From the NCBI GenBank assembly GCA_037139195.1, contig JBAXGW010000013.1, positions 17,490 to 81,489 on the forward strand: a stretch of 64,000 nucleotides of DNA. Reading direction: 5' to 3'. A program made the translations under genes and the position numbers. Below are positions 9,216 through 18,688 of this stretch, piece by piece; within the stretch, counting starts at the first letter, position 1, and the number at the start of each line of letters is the position of its first letter. The notes beneath the pieces are model-generated. The model did not search any database. It was not told where the DNA came from and worked only from the letters and a program-made list of their open reading frames with translations. Source of the DNA: JBAXGW01 sp037139195. GTDB taxonomy: Bacteria > Bacteroidota > Bacteroidia > Bacteroidales > JAHJDW01.

Positions 9216-10445
9216 ATGAGAAAAATATTTGCTTTTTTAATATTGCTTTCGTTTCAAGTTATTCAATTATCAGCTCAAAACTGGATTGAACAGCTAAGCG
9301 GCACCGATAGTACATTGTACGATGTTTGCATTGTTAATCATGATACTGCTTATGCTAGTGGTGCTCATGGAATAATTTTAAAAACCACAAATGGAGGTGC
9401 TTCATGGCTTTCTCAGAATTCTGGAGTTATAGATGGTTTAGCTTGTATTACATTTCCTAGCAAAAATATTGGTTATGCATCAGGTGGTTTTGCTGGTGGT
9501 GCAAAAGCTAATTGTCGTCTTGTTAAAACTATTGATGGTGGAGTAAATTGGAACAATGTTAATGTTGCTACAGGTAAATGTGGTGGTGGTATATATTTCT
9601 TGAATGCTGATACTGGCTTCTATGCTTATGCTAATAGTTTGTATGGTAATAGTGTAATTGCTATGACAAAAGATGGAGGTTCGAGTTGGGATACAGTATA
9701 TTCTGGAATAGGTTGGATTAGTTATTTTCATTTTGTTGACGATTCTTTTGGTTACGCCACTGTTAATAACGGAACAGTTCTTAAAACAACAAACGGAGGT
9801 CAAAGCTGGAGTACCTCAATTATACCTGCTAATGTATGGATGTCAGGTGTATATTTCTTAAATAAGGATATTGGTCTTGCAGGTGGTGGACCGCCAAGTG
9901 CTGCTGTTTCAATGTTTAAAACTATTGATGGTGGTGCAAACTGGACGCCAATTGCATCTTCAAATATGATTTTTAAAATTTGTTTCTCTGATAACACTAA
10001 TGGATATGCACTTACTGTTGATGTAACTGGCGCAGGCGATATTATTAAAACTACAAATGTGGGCGATAGTTGGGTGCCAGAATATACGCCAAAATCAAAT
10101 TTAAGAGGCATGTCTTTTTTGAATACTAATTATGGATATGCAGTTGGCGATAGTGGAGTGATTTTAAAGTATAACATTTCTAGTGATATCGAACCAGCTG
10201 TTATTCAAAATAATATTTTTGCATTATATCCAAATCCTACATCCGACATTGTTAATTTGAAAATTGACAAAATAAATATTGCAGTACTTAAATTGAATAT
10301 TTATACTGTTTTTGGAACATGTCTGAAATCGGAGGCTTTTACTAAAAACCAAATTGATGTTTCTGATCTAAGCAATGGAACTTATATAATTGAGCTTTTA
10401 TCTGATAAATATATCGCAAAACAAAAGCTAATAATTCAAAGATAG
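9216..10445 (+). CDS. Ycf48/BNR-type propeller protein with T9SS type A sorting domain
   Basis: A 409-residue protein with a signal peptide ending LSAQ (about residue 21). Repeated propeller blades follow, each with a LKTTNGGxSW-type motif (near residues 55, 110, 155, 195, 245 and 285), as in Ycf48-like photosynthesis-assembly factors and BNR repeats. From about residue 335 there is a C-terminal secretion signal of type A: LYPNPTSD at the start, LNIYTVFG, then DVSDLSNGTYIIEL and a basic end (KQKLIIQR). Family knowledge says such signals direct export through the type IX system and attachment to the surface. Ligand unknown. Confidence 0.9.
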   Translation: MRKIFAFLILLSFQVIQLSAQNWIEQLSGTDSTLYDVCIVNHDTAYASGAHGIILKTTNGGASWLSQNSGVIDGLACITFPSKNIGYASGGFAGGAKANCRLVKTIDGGVNWNNVNVATGKCGGGIYFLNADTGFYAYANSLYGNSVIAMTKDGGSSWDTVYSGIGWISYFHFVDDSFGYATVNNGTVLKTTNGGQSWSTSIIPANVWMSGVYFLNKDIGLAGGGPPSAAVSMFKTIDGGANWTPIASSNMIFKICFSDNTNGYALTVDVTGAGDIIKTTNVGDSWVPEYTPKSNLRGMSFLNTNYGYAVGDSGVILKYNISSDIEPAVIQNNIFALYPNPTSDIVNLKIDKINIAVLKLNIYTVFGTCLKSEAFTKNQIDVSDLSNGTYIIELLSDKYIAKQKLIIQR

Positions 10446-10569
10446 AATTGTATAATATTTAGCTAGGTTTTATATTAGTTTGATTGTCGAAATTGAGTGT
10501 TTTTTTTGCCTGAAATGTTTCAGGTCGAAAATACAAAGCCATATTAACTTGCTTTTTATATACAATCCA

Positions 10570-11709
10570 ATGAAAAAAATCAACCTTATATTTATTTGTT
10601 TAGCTTTTGTTAAAATAGGTATTTCGCAAAAAGTCCCAACGGATAGTTTATACATGGGGCAAACTAAACCCGGAAACGAACCGAAAGAATTTAAACTTGA
10701 TATTACACCTGGAAGTTTTGCATCTGAAAGAATTGCAATTTCAAATGATGGCTCAGAAATATACTATTCCGAAATAAAGAGCTATTATCCAGTTGTTGGT
10801 GATAAGGTGAAATGCTACAAATATGTAAACAATAAGTGGACTGGCGCTTTCGAACTCTTTGATGGCATCGGTGTAATGTTGTCAGTTACAAATGATACCA
10901 TGTTTTTTGAACACAATAATAAAATGTACTATTCTGTTCGCGAAAAAGAGGGTTGGGGCAAGCCTTCCGCAATTTTCAGTTCTATTGATACCGTACATTA
11001 TTTGTTGCGGACTAACAAAGGAAATTATTATGCATCAGCACGCTCAAAGTCTTCAGTAGGTTTGTCGGATTGGAGTCGAATCCAAATCAAAGGAAAAGAC
11101 ACCACTGCAATTAGTCTGGGTTTTCCAATAAATAGCATTGATGACGATATGGATTTCTATATTGCAAAAGACGAAAGTTATATGATTACTTGTCCTTTGG
11201 GTTCTATAGGCATTAGTTATCCTGATAAAACGGGGAAATGGTCGAATACTAGACCATTTAGCGATAAAATAAATTTTGGAATTGGTGCTTGGGGTGCATA
11301 CGTTACTGCCGACCAAAAATATTTATTCTTCACTACAGGCACAAAAATGGACTATTCCGATACACATGTTTATTGGGTTCGAATAGGCAATATGATTGAT
11401 AGTCTTAAAAATACAAACCTTCCTCCATACCTTAAAAACTATCCTAAACAAACAAGTGCTAAAGTAGGAAAAGAATTTACATATACCATTCCAAACGATG
11501 TTGTGTTTGACGACGATGGAGAAATTATAACATTTGAAGCACTATTAATAAGTAGCAAGCCGCTGCCAGCTTGGCTAAGCTTCAATCCGAAAACAAGAAC
11601 TTTAACCGGAACGCCAATTGCAGCAGCAAATGTTGTTTTAAGAATTAATGCCTACGACGACAAAAAAGAAATGACAGCATTTAGATTTGTTATTAATGTT
11701 ACGGATTAA
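10570..11709 (+). CDS. Exported PD40 propeller plus cadherin-like domain protein
   Basis: A 379-residue protein. A signal peptide occupies about residues 1-18 (ending GISQ). A central part (about 40-290) resembles a WD40-like/PD40 beta-propeller, with strands such as ISNDGSEIYYSE and TADQKYLFFTTG. The C-terminal 95 residues form a putative Ig/cadherin-like (CADG, He_PIG) domain with the hallmark PAWLSFNPKTRTLTGTP. The ATG at 10570 begins the signal peptide; the frame's earlier ATG at 10480 would add 30 residues of unlikely sequence. No T9SS sorting domain is visible. Function unknown, probably a periplasmic or surface binding protein. Confidence 0.75.
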   Translation: MKKINLIFICLAFVKIGISQKVPTDSLYMGQTKPGNEPKEFKLDITPGSFASERIAISNDGSEIYYSEIKSYYPVVGDKVKCYKYVNNKWTGAFELFDGIGVMLSVTNDTMFFEHNNKMYYSVREKEGWGKPSAIFSSIDTVHYLLRTNKGNYYASARSKSSVGLSDWSRIQIKGKDTTAISLGFPINSIDDDMDFYIAKDESYMITCPLGSIGISYPDKTGKWSNTRPFSDKINFGIGAWGAYVTADQKYLFFTTGTKMDYSDTHVYWVRIGNMIDSLKNTNLPPYLKNYPKQTSAKVGKEFTYTIPNDVVFDDDGEIITFEALLISSKPLPAWLSFNPKTRTLTGTPIAAANVVLRINAYDDKKEMTAFRFVINVTD

Positions 11710-11858
11710 GTTTGCGTTTTTTTGTTATTATATTTTTATCACACATTCTCTTTTTCTTGTTTATAAGCCTTTTAACATATATTAAAATATTAATTGTGTT
11801 TGAGTAATTTTGTTTACATAATTTTGATGAAAATTAGCCGCTAACCAATAAATTTTTT

Positions 11859-13538
11859 ATGTATAAAACTATAAAAAGTATAATAGTATTTCTATTATTT
11901 GTATCTCATTTCGCTGTATTCACAGTTCAATCTCAAACACCCCAGAAGCTTAGTTATCAAGCTGTAATTCGCAATAGTAGTAGTAATTTAGTGACAAATC
12001 ATTTAGTTTCTATGAGAATTAGTATATTGCGAGATGTAACACCTGTATACATCGAAATACAAAGTGTTTCCACTAATGCCAACGGATTAGCCACTGTTGA
12101 AATCGGAACAGCAATAACTCCCGAATTAGGCATTTTTGCAAATATTGATTGGTCTTATGGCACCTACTTTATTAAAACCGAAACCGACCCAACAGGAGGA
12201 ACAAATTATGGAACAATAGTAACAACAAGCCAATTGCTAAGTGTTCCTTATGCATTACATGCTAAGGTGAGCGACAGCATCGCTGGCGGAATTACCGAAA
12301 CAGACCCAGTTTATAGCAATAGTCAAGCTAAAAATATAACTGCCTCTGATATAACAAATTTAAGCAACTTGTCGGGTACAAATACTGGCGATCAAGATTT
12401 GAGCACATTTGCTACAATCACCGATTTAAGTAACAAAGTTGACAAGGAAACAGGTAAGGGTTTAACAAGCAACGATTATACTACTGCAGAAAAAAATAAA
12501 CTATCTGGTATAGCGGAAGGAGCAGAGGTTAATGTAAATGCCGATTGGAATGCAACCAGTGGCGATTCGCTGATTTTAAATAAGCCAACTTTGGCAACTG
12601 TAGCCAGCACGGGAAATTATAGCGATTTAATTAATAAACCAGTAGGAACAAATATTGGCGATGTTCAATATTGGAACGGAACAAACTGGGCAGTGTTGCC
12701 CATAGGAGAAGCAGAACAGGTTTTAACTGTTTCGAGCTCGAATATTCCCGTATGGACTGCCATATTGCCAACTTTAACAACCACAATAGCAAGTTATGTT
12801 ACTAGTACAACTGCAACAAGTGGAGGAACAATAACGAAAAATGGAGGTTCTGCTATAACCACCAGTGGCGTATGTTGGAGTACCGAGCCAAATCCAACAA
12901 TAAATAAAAATAAAACCACAGAAACTGCTACATCTGGAGCATTTGTAAGTGCAATTACCAATTTGTCCTTAGGCAAAAAGTATTATGTTAGAGCTTATGC
13001 CACAAATAGTGTTGGCACTGCTTATGGCAACGAGATTTCTTTTGTTGCTGTTGCCATTGGAGATGCATATCAAGGCGGATTAGTTGCATATATATTGCAA
13101 CCTAATGACCCAAGCTATGTTGCCGGCGAAACACATGGATTAGTAGTTGCAAGTGCTGATCAAAGCGCTGGAATTCGCTGGTATAATGGATCAAATGTTT
13201 CTACAGGAGCTACATCTGTTGCTTTTGGTGATGGAATGGCAAATACCAATAAAATTATATCGGTTCAAGGTGCAACAATTACTAGTTATGCTGCTGGATT
13301 GGCTCGTTCGTATACAGGAGGTGGCTATACCGATTGGTATTTGCCTTCTTATAACGAAATACAAAAGCTTTATGCAATGAAACAGTTAGGTTTTGGTGGT
13401 TTTGCTAATAGCTATTATTGGACTTCATCTGAAACTTATAGTAATTGTGCTTGGGGTTATTGGGTGTTTAGCGGAGGTTATAGTAATACCGTTAATAAAG
13501 CCGATTCATGGAATGTAAGAGCTGTTAGGGTTTTTTAA
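11859..13538 (+). CDS. Exported DUF1566 (Lcl-type) protein with phage-like linker and Fn3-like domain
   Basis: A 559-residue mosaic. It has a signal peptide ending VQSQ. The same KLSYQAVIRNSS beta domain as the FISUMP proteins lies at about 28-145. A linker at about 173-244 resembles phage tail-fibre repeats (KVDKETGKGLTSNDYTTAEKNKL in part, then GAEVNVNADWNATSGD). A fibronectin-like unit lies at about 305-395 (GVCWSTEPNPTI, YYVRAYATNSVGTAYG). The C-terminal DUF1566 domain runs from about 400 to 559 (GDAYQGGLVAYI, GYTDWYLPSYNEIQKLY, YYWTSSE, WNVRAVRVF). DUF1566 has a C-type-lectin-like fold and is often found on cell surfaces. The target is unknown. It stands alone with its own upstream region. 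Confidence 0.85.
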   Translation: MYKTIKSIIVFLLFVSHFAVFTVQSQTPQKLSYQAVIRNSSSNLVTNHLVSMRISILRDVTPVYIEIQSVSTNANGLATVEIGTAITPELGIFANIDWSYGTYFIKTETDPTGGTNYGTIVTTSQLLSVPYALHAKVSDSIAGGITETDPVYSNSQAKNITASDITNLSNLSGTNTGDQDLSTFATITDLSNKVDKETGKGLTSNDYTTAEKNKLSGIAEGAEVNVNADWNATSGDSLILNKPTLATVASTGNYSDLINKPVGTNIGDVQYWNGTNWAVLPIGEAEQVLTVSSSNIPVWTAILPTLTTTIASYVTSTTATSGGTITKNGGSAITTSGVCWSTEPNPTINKNKTTETATSGAFVSAITNLSLGKKYYVRAYATNSVGTAYGNEISFVAVAIGDAYQGGLVAYILQPNDPSYVAGETHGLVVASADQSAGIRWYNGSNVSTGATSVAFGDGMANTNKIISVQGATITSYAAGLARSYTGGGYTDWYLPSYNEIQKLYAMKQLGFGGFANSYYWTSSETYSNCAWGYWVFSGGYSNTVNKADSWNVRAVRVF

Positions 13539-13670
13539 AATTGATAGTACATTGCTGAAAAACAGGTAGAAAATGATATTTATTATTTTTATGTTTGTAG
13601 TGTTGACGAAGTGTTTTTAATTACAAAAATCAGACTTAATCAATCATTTAATCCAAATTAAGGGTATTGT

Positions 13671-14222
13671 ATGAGTAAAAATATATTATTAATGTTGTTA
13701 ATTGTTTTGATTAGTATCACTTTTTCTTCATGTTATATGTACACCAAACCTGATGATGATGCAACGCAAAGACAATATGCTAATTATAGGGTAATAGAGC
13801 TGACTCTGGTAAGTAAAAGTGGGGGCTTCGCTGTTAATATTAATGCACAAAAAATTGAAAAATTAGGTGGTGTTATTGTAACACCAGAGTTTCTATATAT
13901 TAAATCTTTAGATCATTATGTTGATGCTAAAGATGTTATTATTGATCATTTTTTTCAGGATTCAATTCCTGATTTTTCAAAATGCAAAAACAAAGGTTTT
14001 ATTAAGTTTGATTCAAATTCACTTGAAATTAGTATTGAACGACCACAATATTCACAAAATGATAGTGTTTTTGGATATGTGCCATACGAATATAATGGTA
14101 AATATAAATTAACAACTATTCAAGATACAATTCCATCAAAGGATGAATATCAATATTATTGGTCTCATGGAGTTTCATCTGAAGAGTATTTGATGAAATT
14201 TGGCAAAAAAAATATTTTTTAG
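13671..14222 (+). CDS. Lipoprotein of unknown function
   Basis: A 183-residue protein with a lipoprotein signal: a hydrophobic stretch of about 15 residues followed by the lipobox TFSSC, with the cysteine at residue 21. The mature part is mixed alpha/beta with no motif I recognise. The ATG at 13671 gives the correct signal-peptide length. No close partner is visible on either side. Confidence 0.65.
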   Translation: MSKNILLMLLIVLISITFSSCYMYTKPDDDATQRQYANYRVIELTLVSKSGGFAVNINAQKIEKLGGVIVTPEFLYIKSLDHYVDAKDVIIDHFFQDSIPDFSKCKNKGFIKFDSNSLEISIERPQYSQNDSVFGYVPYEYNGKYKLTTIQDTIPSKDEYQYYWSHGVSSEEYLMKFGKKNIF

Positions 14223-14525
14223 ATTTTTCCTGTGATTTTTTTATTTCTCACTCCAACTAGTTTTTATTTCCCACTTAAATCAATTTAGCAACTAATTACT
14301 CAAATAATAAATCAATAATTTGATTATTATAAAAATTAAAAGTTAATTTGTATTTTATGAAAATGTAAATAATAGGGGTTCTAAAAATTAGATTTTTTTA
14401 GGCAGACTAGATTTTAAAAGCCGAAGCATATGTGGGTATGTAAGGATTTTAAAATTGACGTCTAACGACAAAAAAGCAATTTTTAGAAGTCCCGATAAAT
14501 AAAATTTAATATAAAATTTGATGAT
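14223..14525 (+). other. Gene-free stretch before the decarboxylase operon
   Basis: About 300 AT-rich bases with no credible gene. I see no strong hairpin and no exact TAnnTTTG promoter. A near match (TAAAATTTG, one extra base) lies just upstream of the ATG at 14526 but is too close to serve with a normal leader. Confidence 0.5.
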
Positions 14526-17216
14526 ATGGCAGAAAATCAAGACCTGTTAAACTGTAGCACAGAAGTTTATAATTATTATGGAGCCAAACCAGAAGGCGAA
14601 ATCCTTTCGAGAGAAGAAAAAAAAGAAGCAACTCCACGCGTAGAAAAATCGCGTCAGATGTATTTCGATACTAAATCATCTGCTTCTGTTGAGTTTCCTT
14701 ATTGGTACACTCGCCGTTGGGAAGAAATGGAAGGCGAAGTTCCTATTGTTAGAAGAGCTGAGGCTCTGAAATCAGGCTTCGAGCATCTTACTCCTTCGGT
14801 TTTGCCTGGCGAACTTTTAGCTATGCGTAAAGCAAATTATCTGCGTGGCTCGTATCCTATGCCTTGGATGTCGGAAGGTTTCTTTTTGTCGAAAGAAGAC
14901 GACTTGTTTAAAGAAGCTCAAAATGCTGGAAAAGCAAGCGCCGATGAAGTTACTACGATGGGTCAAGGTGGCGGAAACGTTACTAAAAGTGTGGGCAGTG
15001 TGATTTCTATTGCCGGTAAATTCGGTCTTCGTAAAGAGGAAATGCCTATTCTTATTAAAGTTGCAAAAAAATGGTTCAACAAATCGGTTGATGATATTGG
15101 TCATAAATACGAACAACTTGTTCCTGGCTACGATACCAAGGAAGAAATAATGCGTGCCGTTATTTGTATGTTCGATTCGGGTTATACTTTGCCTCAGGGA
15201 CGTGAAGTGATGAATTATTACTATCCTCTTCAATTTGGTATACAGGGAATTAAAAATATTTGCAAAGAAAAACAAGCTCAAGCTGCTGGTTATCCTGGCA
15301 TGGATAGATTGTATTTTTACAAAGCGGTTCATACCATGCTTGAAGGTCTTCAAACTTGGATATTAAACTATGCAAAAGAAGCTAAATTTATGGCTTCGCT
15401 AGAAAAAGATGCAAATCAAAAAAACGAATATTTAGAAATAGCAGAGCGTTTAGAGTGGTTGTCGGAAAATAAACCTCGTACCTTCCACGATGCGCTTCAA
15501 TTAATTTGGATTTTCCATGTAGCGGTGCTAAATGAAGATCCAATTTCGGGTTTGTCGCCCGGTAGAGTAGGTCAGGTTCTATTTCCTTATTGGAAACAAG
15601 ACATGGAAAAGGGAATTCTTACTAGAGAAAGAACCATCGAATTGTTGGAATGCATGCGTATGAAATTCACTGAGTTAGATTGTTTTGCATCGATGGGTGT
15701 TGTAGGTGGTGTTTTAAGCGGAAATACGTTTAATAACTTGTGTATTGGTGGATTAGATAAAGAAGGAAACAGCGCAGCCAACGAATTGGAAATGCTTATC
15801 CTTGAGTCGGCAATGTCATGCGACGTTCCACAGCCAACATTGAGCTTGCTTTACGACGAAAAATTGCCTGAAGAGTTTTTGTTAAAAGGTGTTGAATGTA
15901 CAAAAATTGGAACTGGTTATCCTGCTTGGGTAAACAACCGCGTTGCAATGGAATTTCTTATAAATAACTTCAAGAAAGAAGGAATGGCTTTGGAAGAAGC
16001 TAGAGCATGGGCTATTGGTGGATGTCTAGAAACCTCTCCTGGTAGCTGGATGCCTTTAGAAGTGAATGGCGAAACGTATTTTATTCCAGGTGGTTCGGCT
16101 CCTGCAACAAGCGTGGGTGTTCATTTTATTTCGTTACCAAAAGTGCTTGAAGCTGTTTTGTATGATGGTTTAGATAAAAGAACGGGTCGCAGAGTTTATC
16201 CTGCACACGGACTGAAATTAGAATCTTACGATGAAATTTGGACTGTTTTTAAAAACTATTTTAGCTTAACAGTTGAGGTTCTTACATTAACAAATAATAT
16301 TCAGCATGATATTTGGGGAAAAGTTTCTCCATCCGTTATCAATAGCATGTTGAAACCTGATTGTTTAGAAGTTGGAAAAGACATCAGCAACAAAGGTTCA
16401 CGATACAACAGAACATTTAATGTTGAGATTTGCGGCGGTGTTAATCTCGTTAATTCATTAGCTTCTATTAAGAAAAATGTATTTGAAGAAAAGAAATTTT
16501 CTCTTACTGAATTGAAAGCTGCAATTGATGCTAATTTTGGATATTTATCCGCATTAGAAACGGGTTCTTTTAGTTTAACCGAACAAGTTAAAACAAAGAA
16601 TTATATGGATTGGTTGAAGATTCATAAACTTTGTTTAGATGCACCAAAATACGGTAACGACGATAAATATGTTGATAGCTTATTTAAAGAATGGCAAATT
16701 TGGTTTAGCAGCATGTGCGAAAACTACCGTTCACTTTATGATGAGCCAATGTATTCATGCCAAATATCTGTTTCTACTCATGCTCCAATGGGTGCTGTTA
16801 CTTTAGCTACTGCCGATGGCAGATTGTGTGGAACTACATTTGCCGATGGTTCAGTATCAGCTTATCCCGGCTCTGATAAAAACGGCCCTTATGCATTATT
16901 CAATTCAGCAACATGTTATGATCATGCATTGTCTCAAAATTCTCAACTAAACATGAAAATTCATCCATCGGTTGTTAGAGGACGTGAAGGTTCAAGAAAG
17001 TTTTTAGAGATGATAAAAGCCTATCTTCGTAAAGGAGCTTTCCATGCACAGTTTAATGTGGTAGACTCGCGAATGCTTAAAGACGCACAAAAGAATCCAG
17101 AAAACTACAGAGGTTTAATGGTTCGTGTTGCTGGTTTTACTCAATATTGGGTTGAGCTTGGTAAGCAAATTCAAGACGAAGTAATAGCAAGAACAGAGTA
17201 TGAACAAATAGGATAA
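14526..17216 (+). CDS. hpdB: 4-hydroxyphenylacetate decarboxylase, glycyl-radical large subunit
   Basis: A glycyl-radical enzyme that, in its family, decarboxylates 4-hydroxyphenylacetate to p-cresol. The 896-residue protein has a C-terminal radical loop RVAGFTQYW with Gly870. The thiyl cysteine is C500 and the paired acid E502 (motif IGGCLE); H533 and E634 are also in place. From memory of the Clostridium scatologenes enzyme (C503, E505, H536, E637, G873), every one of these sits at the same offset of three. The GCLE motif separates this family from pyruvate formate-lyase, which has paired cysteines. The adjacent small Fe-S subunit supports this call over indoleacetate or phenylacetate decarboxylase, which lack one. 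The start at 14526 gives the family length. First gene of a three-gene operon. Confidence 0.9.
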   Translation: MAENQDLLNCSTEVYNYYGAKPEGEILSREEKKEATPRVEKSRQMYFDTKSSASVEFPYWYTRRWEEMEGEVPIVRRAEALKSGFEHLTPSVLPGELLAMRKANYLRGSYPMPWMSEGFFLSKEDDLFKEAQNAGKASADEVTTMGQGGGNVTKSVGSVISIAGKFGLRKEEMPILIKVAKKWFNKSVDDIGHKYEQLVPGYDTKEEIMRAVICMFDSGYTLPQGREVMNYYYPLQFGIQGIKNICKEKQAQAAGYPGMDRLYFYKAVHTMLEGLQTWILNYAKEAKFMASLEKDANQKNEYLEIAERLEWLSENKPRTFHDALQLIWIFHVAVLNEDPISGLSPGRVGQVLFPYWKQDMEKGILTRERTIELLECMRMKFTELDCFASMGVVGGVLSGNTFNNLCIGGLDKEGNSAANELEMLILESAMSCDVPQPTLSLLYDEKLPEEFLLKGVECTKIGTGYPAWVNNRVAMEFLINNFKKEGMALEEARAWAIGGCLETSPGSWMPLEVNGETYFIPGGSAPATSVGVHFISLPKVLEAVLYDGLDKRTGRRVYPAHGLKLESYDEIWTVFKNYFSLTVEVLTLTNNIQHDIWGKVSPSVINSMLKPDCLEVGKDISNKGSRYNRTFNVEICGGVNLVNSLASIKKNVFEEKKFSLTELKAAIDANFGYLSALETGSFSLTEQVKTKNYMDWLKIHKLCLDAPKYGNDDKYVDSLFKEWQIWFSSMCENYRSLYDEPMYSCQISVSTHAPMGAVTLATADGRLCGTTFADGSVSAYPGSDKNGPYALFNSATCYDHALSQNSQLNMKIHPSVVRGREGSRKFLEMIKAYLRKGAFHAQFNVVDSRMLKDAQKNPENYRGLMVRVAGFTQYWVELGKQIQDEVIARTEYEQIG

Positions 17217-17228
17217 AAGACATAGAAT

Positions 17229-17468
17229 ATGAAACACTACGATTGTAAATATTATTTAAATACCGATGTTTTCAAAGGTATTTGTAAAAGAGATAAAAAA
17301 GTAATAAATGCCGACGACACTTGTTGTGGTGATTTTGAAAGAGCTCAAAAATGCAAGTATTGTTCTAATTTCACTCCAACTGAAAATGAATTAGGAACAT
17401 GCATGAACAAATATGAAGCGTATCCAGAAATGAATGCCATTACTTGCAATGATTTTAAGTTACGCTAA
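17229..17468 (+). CDS. hpdC: 4-hydroxyphenylacetate decarboxylase small Fe-S subunit
   Basis: A 79-residue cysteine-rich protein. Candidate ligands are H3, C6, C19, and C32 or C33 for one cluster, and C42, C45, C58 and C73 for the other. This reproduces the known pattern of the decarboxylase small subunit, whose N-terminal half uses one histidine and three cysteines and whose C-terminal half uses four cysteines, each holding a [4Fe-4S] cluster. The subunit stabilises the heteromer and may tune activity. It begins 12 bases after the large subunit's stop and its end overlaps the activase gene by 20 bases, so the three are almost surely co-translated. Confidence 0.92.
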   Translation: MKHYDCKYYLNTDVFKGICKRDKKVINADDTCCGDFERAQKCKYCSNFTPTENELGTCMNKYEAYPEMNAITCNDFKLR

Positions 17469-18393
17469 TTCCGATTTAAAAGGAAGTATTTTCGATATTC
17501 AGGGTCTGTCGGTTCACGACGGACCTGGATGTCGTACTTTGGTGTTTTTAAACGGGTGCACATTAAATTGTTTTTGGTGTTCGAACCCCGAAGGAATAAA
17601 CAAAAAACATTCGCTATTATATTTTGCATCAAAGTGCATAACATGCGGAAATTGTATCGAAAAATGCCCAAGCAAAGCCATAAAAGCGGATAATGAAAAA
17701 ATATATATCGCTCGTCAATTATGTGTTAATTGCGAAAAACCAGATTGTGTTGAAGAATGCTATACCGAAGCATTGCGAGTTAGCGGATACGAAATTACAG
17801 TTTCTAAATTATATAATATCATTCAGCGCGACCGCCAATTTTGGGGTAGCGAAGGCGGAGTTACATTAACAGGAGGCGAACCGCTTCTTCAAATAGATTT
17901 TGCCACCGCATTTTTATCAAGATGTCATCAAGCATATATTCATACTGCTATTGAGACTTGTGGCAATATTCCATATCAGAATTTTCAAAAAGCAATGCCT
18001 TTTCTCGATTGGATTTTTTTCGATTTAAAACATTTTAATGTTGCCGAACATAAAAAAGGCACATTAGCCGATAATTCGGTGATAATTGAAAATGCAAAGC
18101 GAATATCTGCCGAATTTAAAGGTAGATTGATATTCAGACTTCCTCTAATTCCCAATTATAACGACTCGAAAGAAAATATTGATTCAATTGTTCGCTTTTT
18201 AAAAGAAAACAATAGAAATGAAATTAATATTTTGCCTTTACATCATTTAGGAAGAGAAAAATATAATGTGTTAAATCAAGAATACACAGGAATCAATTAC
18301 CCAATTCCGTCGCCCGAACAATTAAAAGATATTCAGAAGGTATTTATCGAGTCAAATATTAATTGTTATATCGGAAGTGAAACTCCTTTTTAG
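17449..18393 (+). CDS. hpdA: Decarboxylase-activating radical SAM enzyme (activase)
   Basis: A glycyl-radical-enzyme activase that makes the Gly870 radical using S-adenosylmethionine. With the start at 17449 (314 residues) the radical SAM cluster motif CxxxCxxC is C37, C41 and C44, inside GCTLNCFWCSNPEG. A two-cluster ferredoxin insert follows, with cysteines at 63, 66, 69, 73 and 92, 95, 100, 104. The SAM-binding GGVTLTGGEPLLQ is near residue 140. The eight-cysteine insert is usual for activases of this class and absent from PFL activase. An ATG at 17434 would add five residues; both starts overlap the small-subunit gene. Operon context fixes the target. Confidence 0.9.
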   Translation: MILSYANSDLKGSIFDIQGLSVHDGPGCRTLVFLNGCTLNCFWCSNPEGINKKHSLLYFASKCITCGNCIEKCPSKAIKADNEKIYIARQLCVNCEKPDCVEECYTEALRVSGYEITVSKLYNIIQRDRQFWGSEGGVTLTGGEPLLQIDFATAFLSRCHQAYIHTAIETCGNIPYQNFQKAMPFLDWIFFDLKHFNVAEHKKGTLADNSVIIENAKRISAEFKGRLIFRLPLIPNYNDSKENIDSIVRFLKENNRNEINILPLHHLGREKYNVLNQEYTGINYPIPSPEQLKDIQKVFIESNINCYIGSETPF

Positions 18394-18688
18394 TTTTTCA
18401 GATAGAATCCCAAACTCCTTTTTAATATCCCTAATTATAGTCTTTTGTGTTAGCACTATTGATTTATCGCACCTATTATTATATTTAGAATCAATAAAAA
18501 TTAGATTATATCCTACAGAAATATAAGGATTGCAAATAGTTTTAAATCAAATATTTATGATTTATTTGAAAAAAAATCAACAAAAAACGCATTAAATTTA
18601 ATTAAAGAATACTAAATTGTGTTGTCATATTGGATGATTTATGTAAATTGCAACCGTTTTTAGAGAAATCGATAAATTTTAAAGTAGT
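18394..18688 (+). other. Gene-free stretch after the decarboxylase operon
   Basis: About 295 AT-rich bases. It holds a weak inverted repeat (TCAAATA at 18547-18553 and TATTTGA at 18563-18569) and no convincing terminator. It presumably contains the promoter of the gene at 18689, though no exact TAnnTTTG is seen. Confidence 0.4.

Noticed and set aside
6495..13538. Diversity-generating retroelement
   Set aside because: Lectin-like variable-protein candidates are present, but I see no reverse transcriptase gene and no template copy of their 3' ends in the window.
14817..15353. Reverse-strand open frame of 178 codons
   Set aside because: It lies wholly inside the decarboxylase large subunit and has no recognisable domain; it is a shadow of that gene.
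14526..17216. Pyruvate formate-lyase or indoleacetate/phenylacetate decarboxylase
   Set aside because: The active site has a single cysteine followed by glutamate (GCLE), not the paired cysteines of pyruvate formate-lyase. The cysteine-rich small subunit is typical only of the hydroxyphenylacetate enzyme.
18547..18569. Inverted repeat TCAAATA/TATTTGA as a regulator site
   Set aside because: The arms are only seven bases long in very AT-rich DNA and match no operator I can name.
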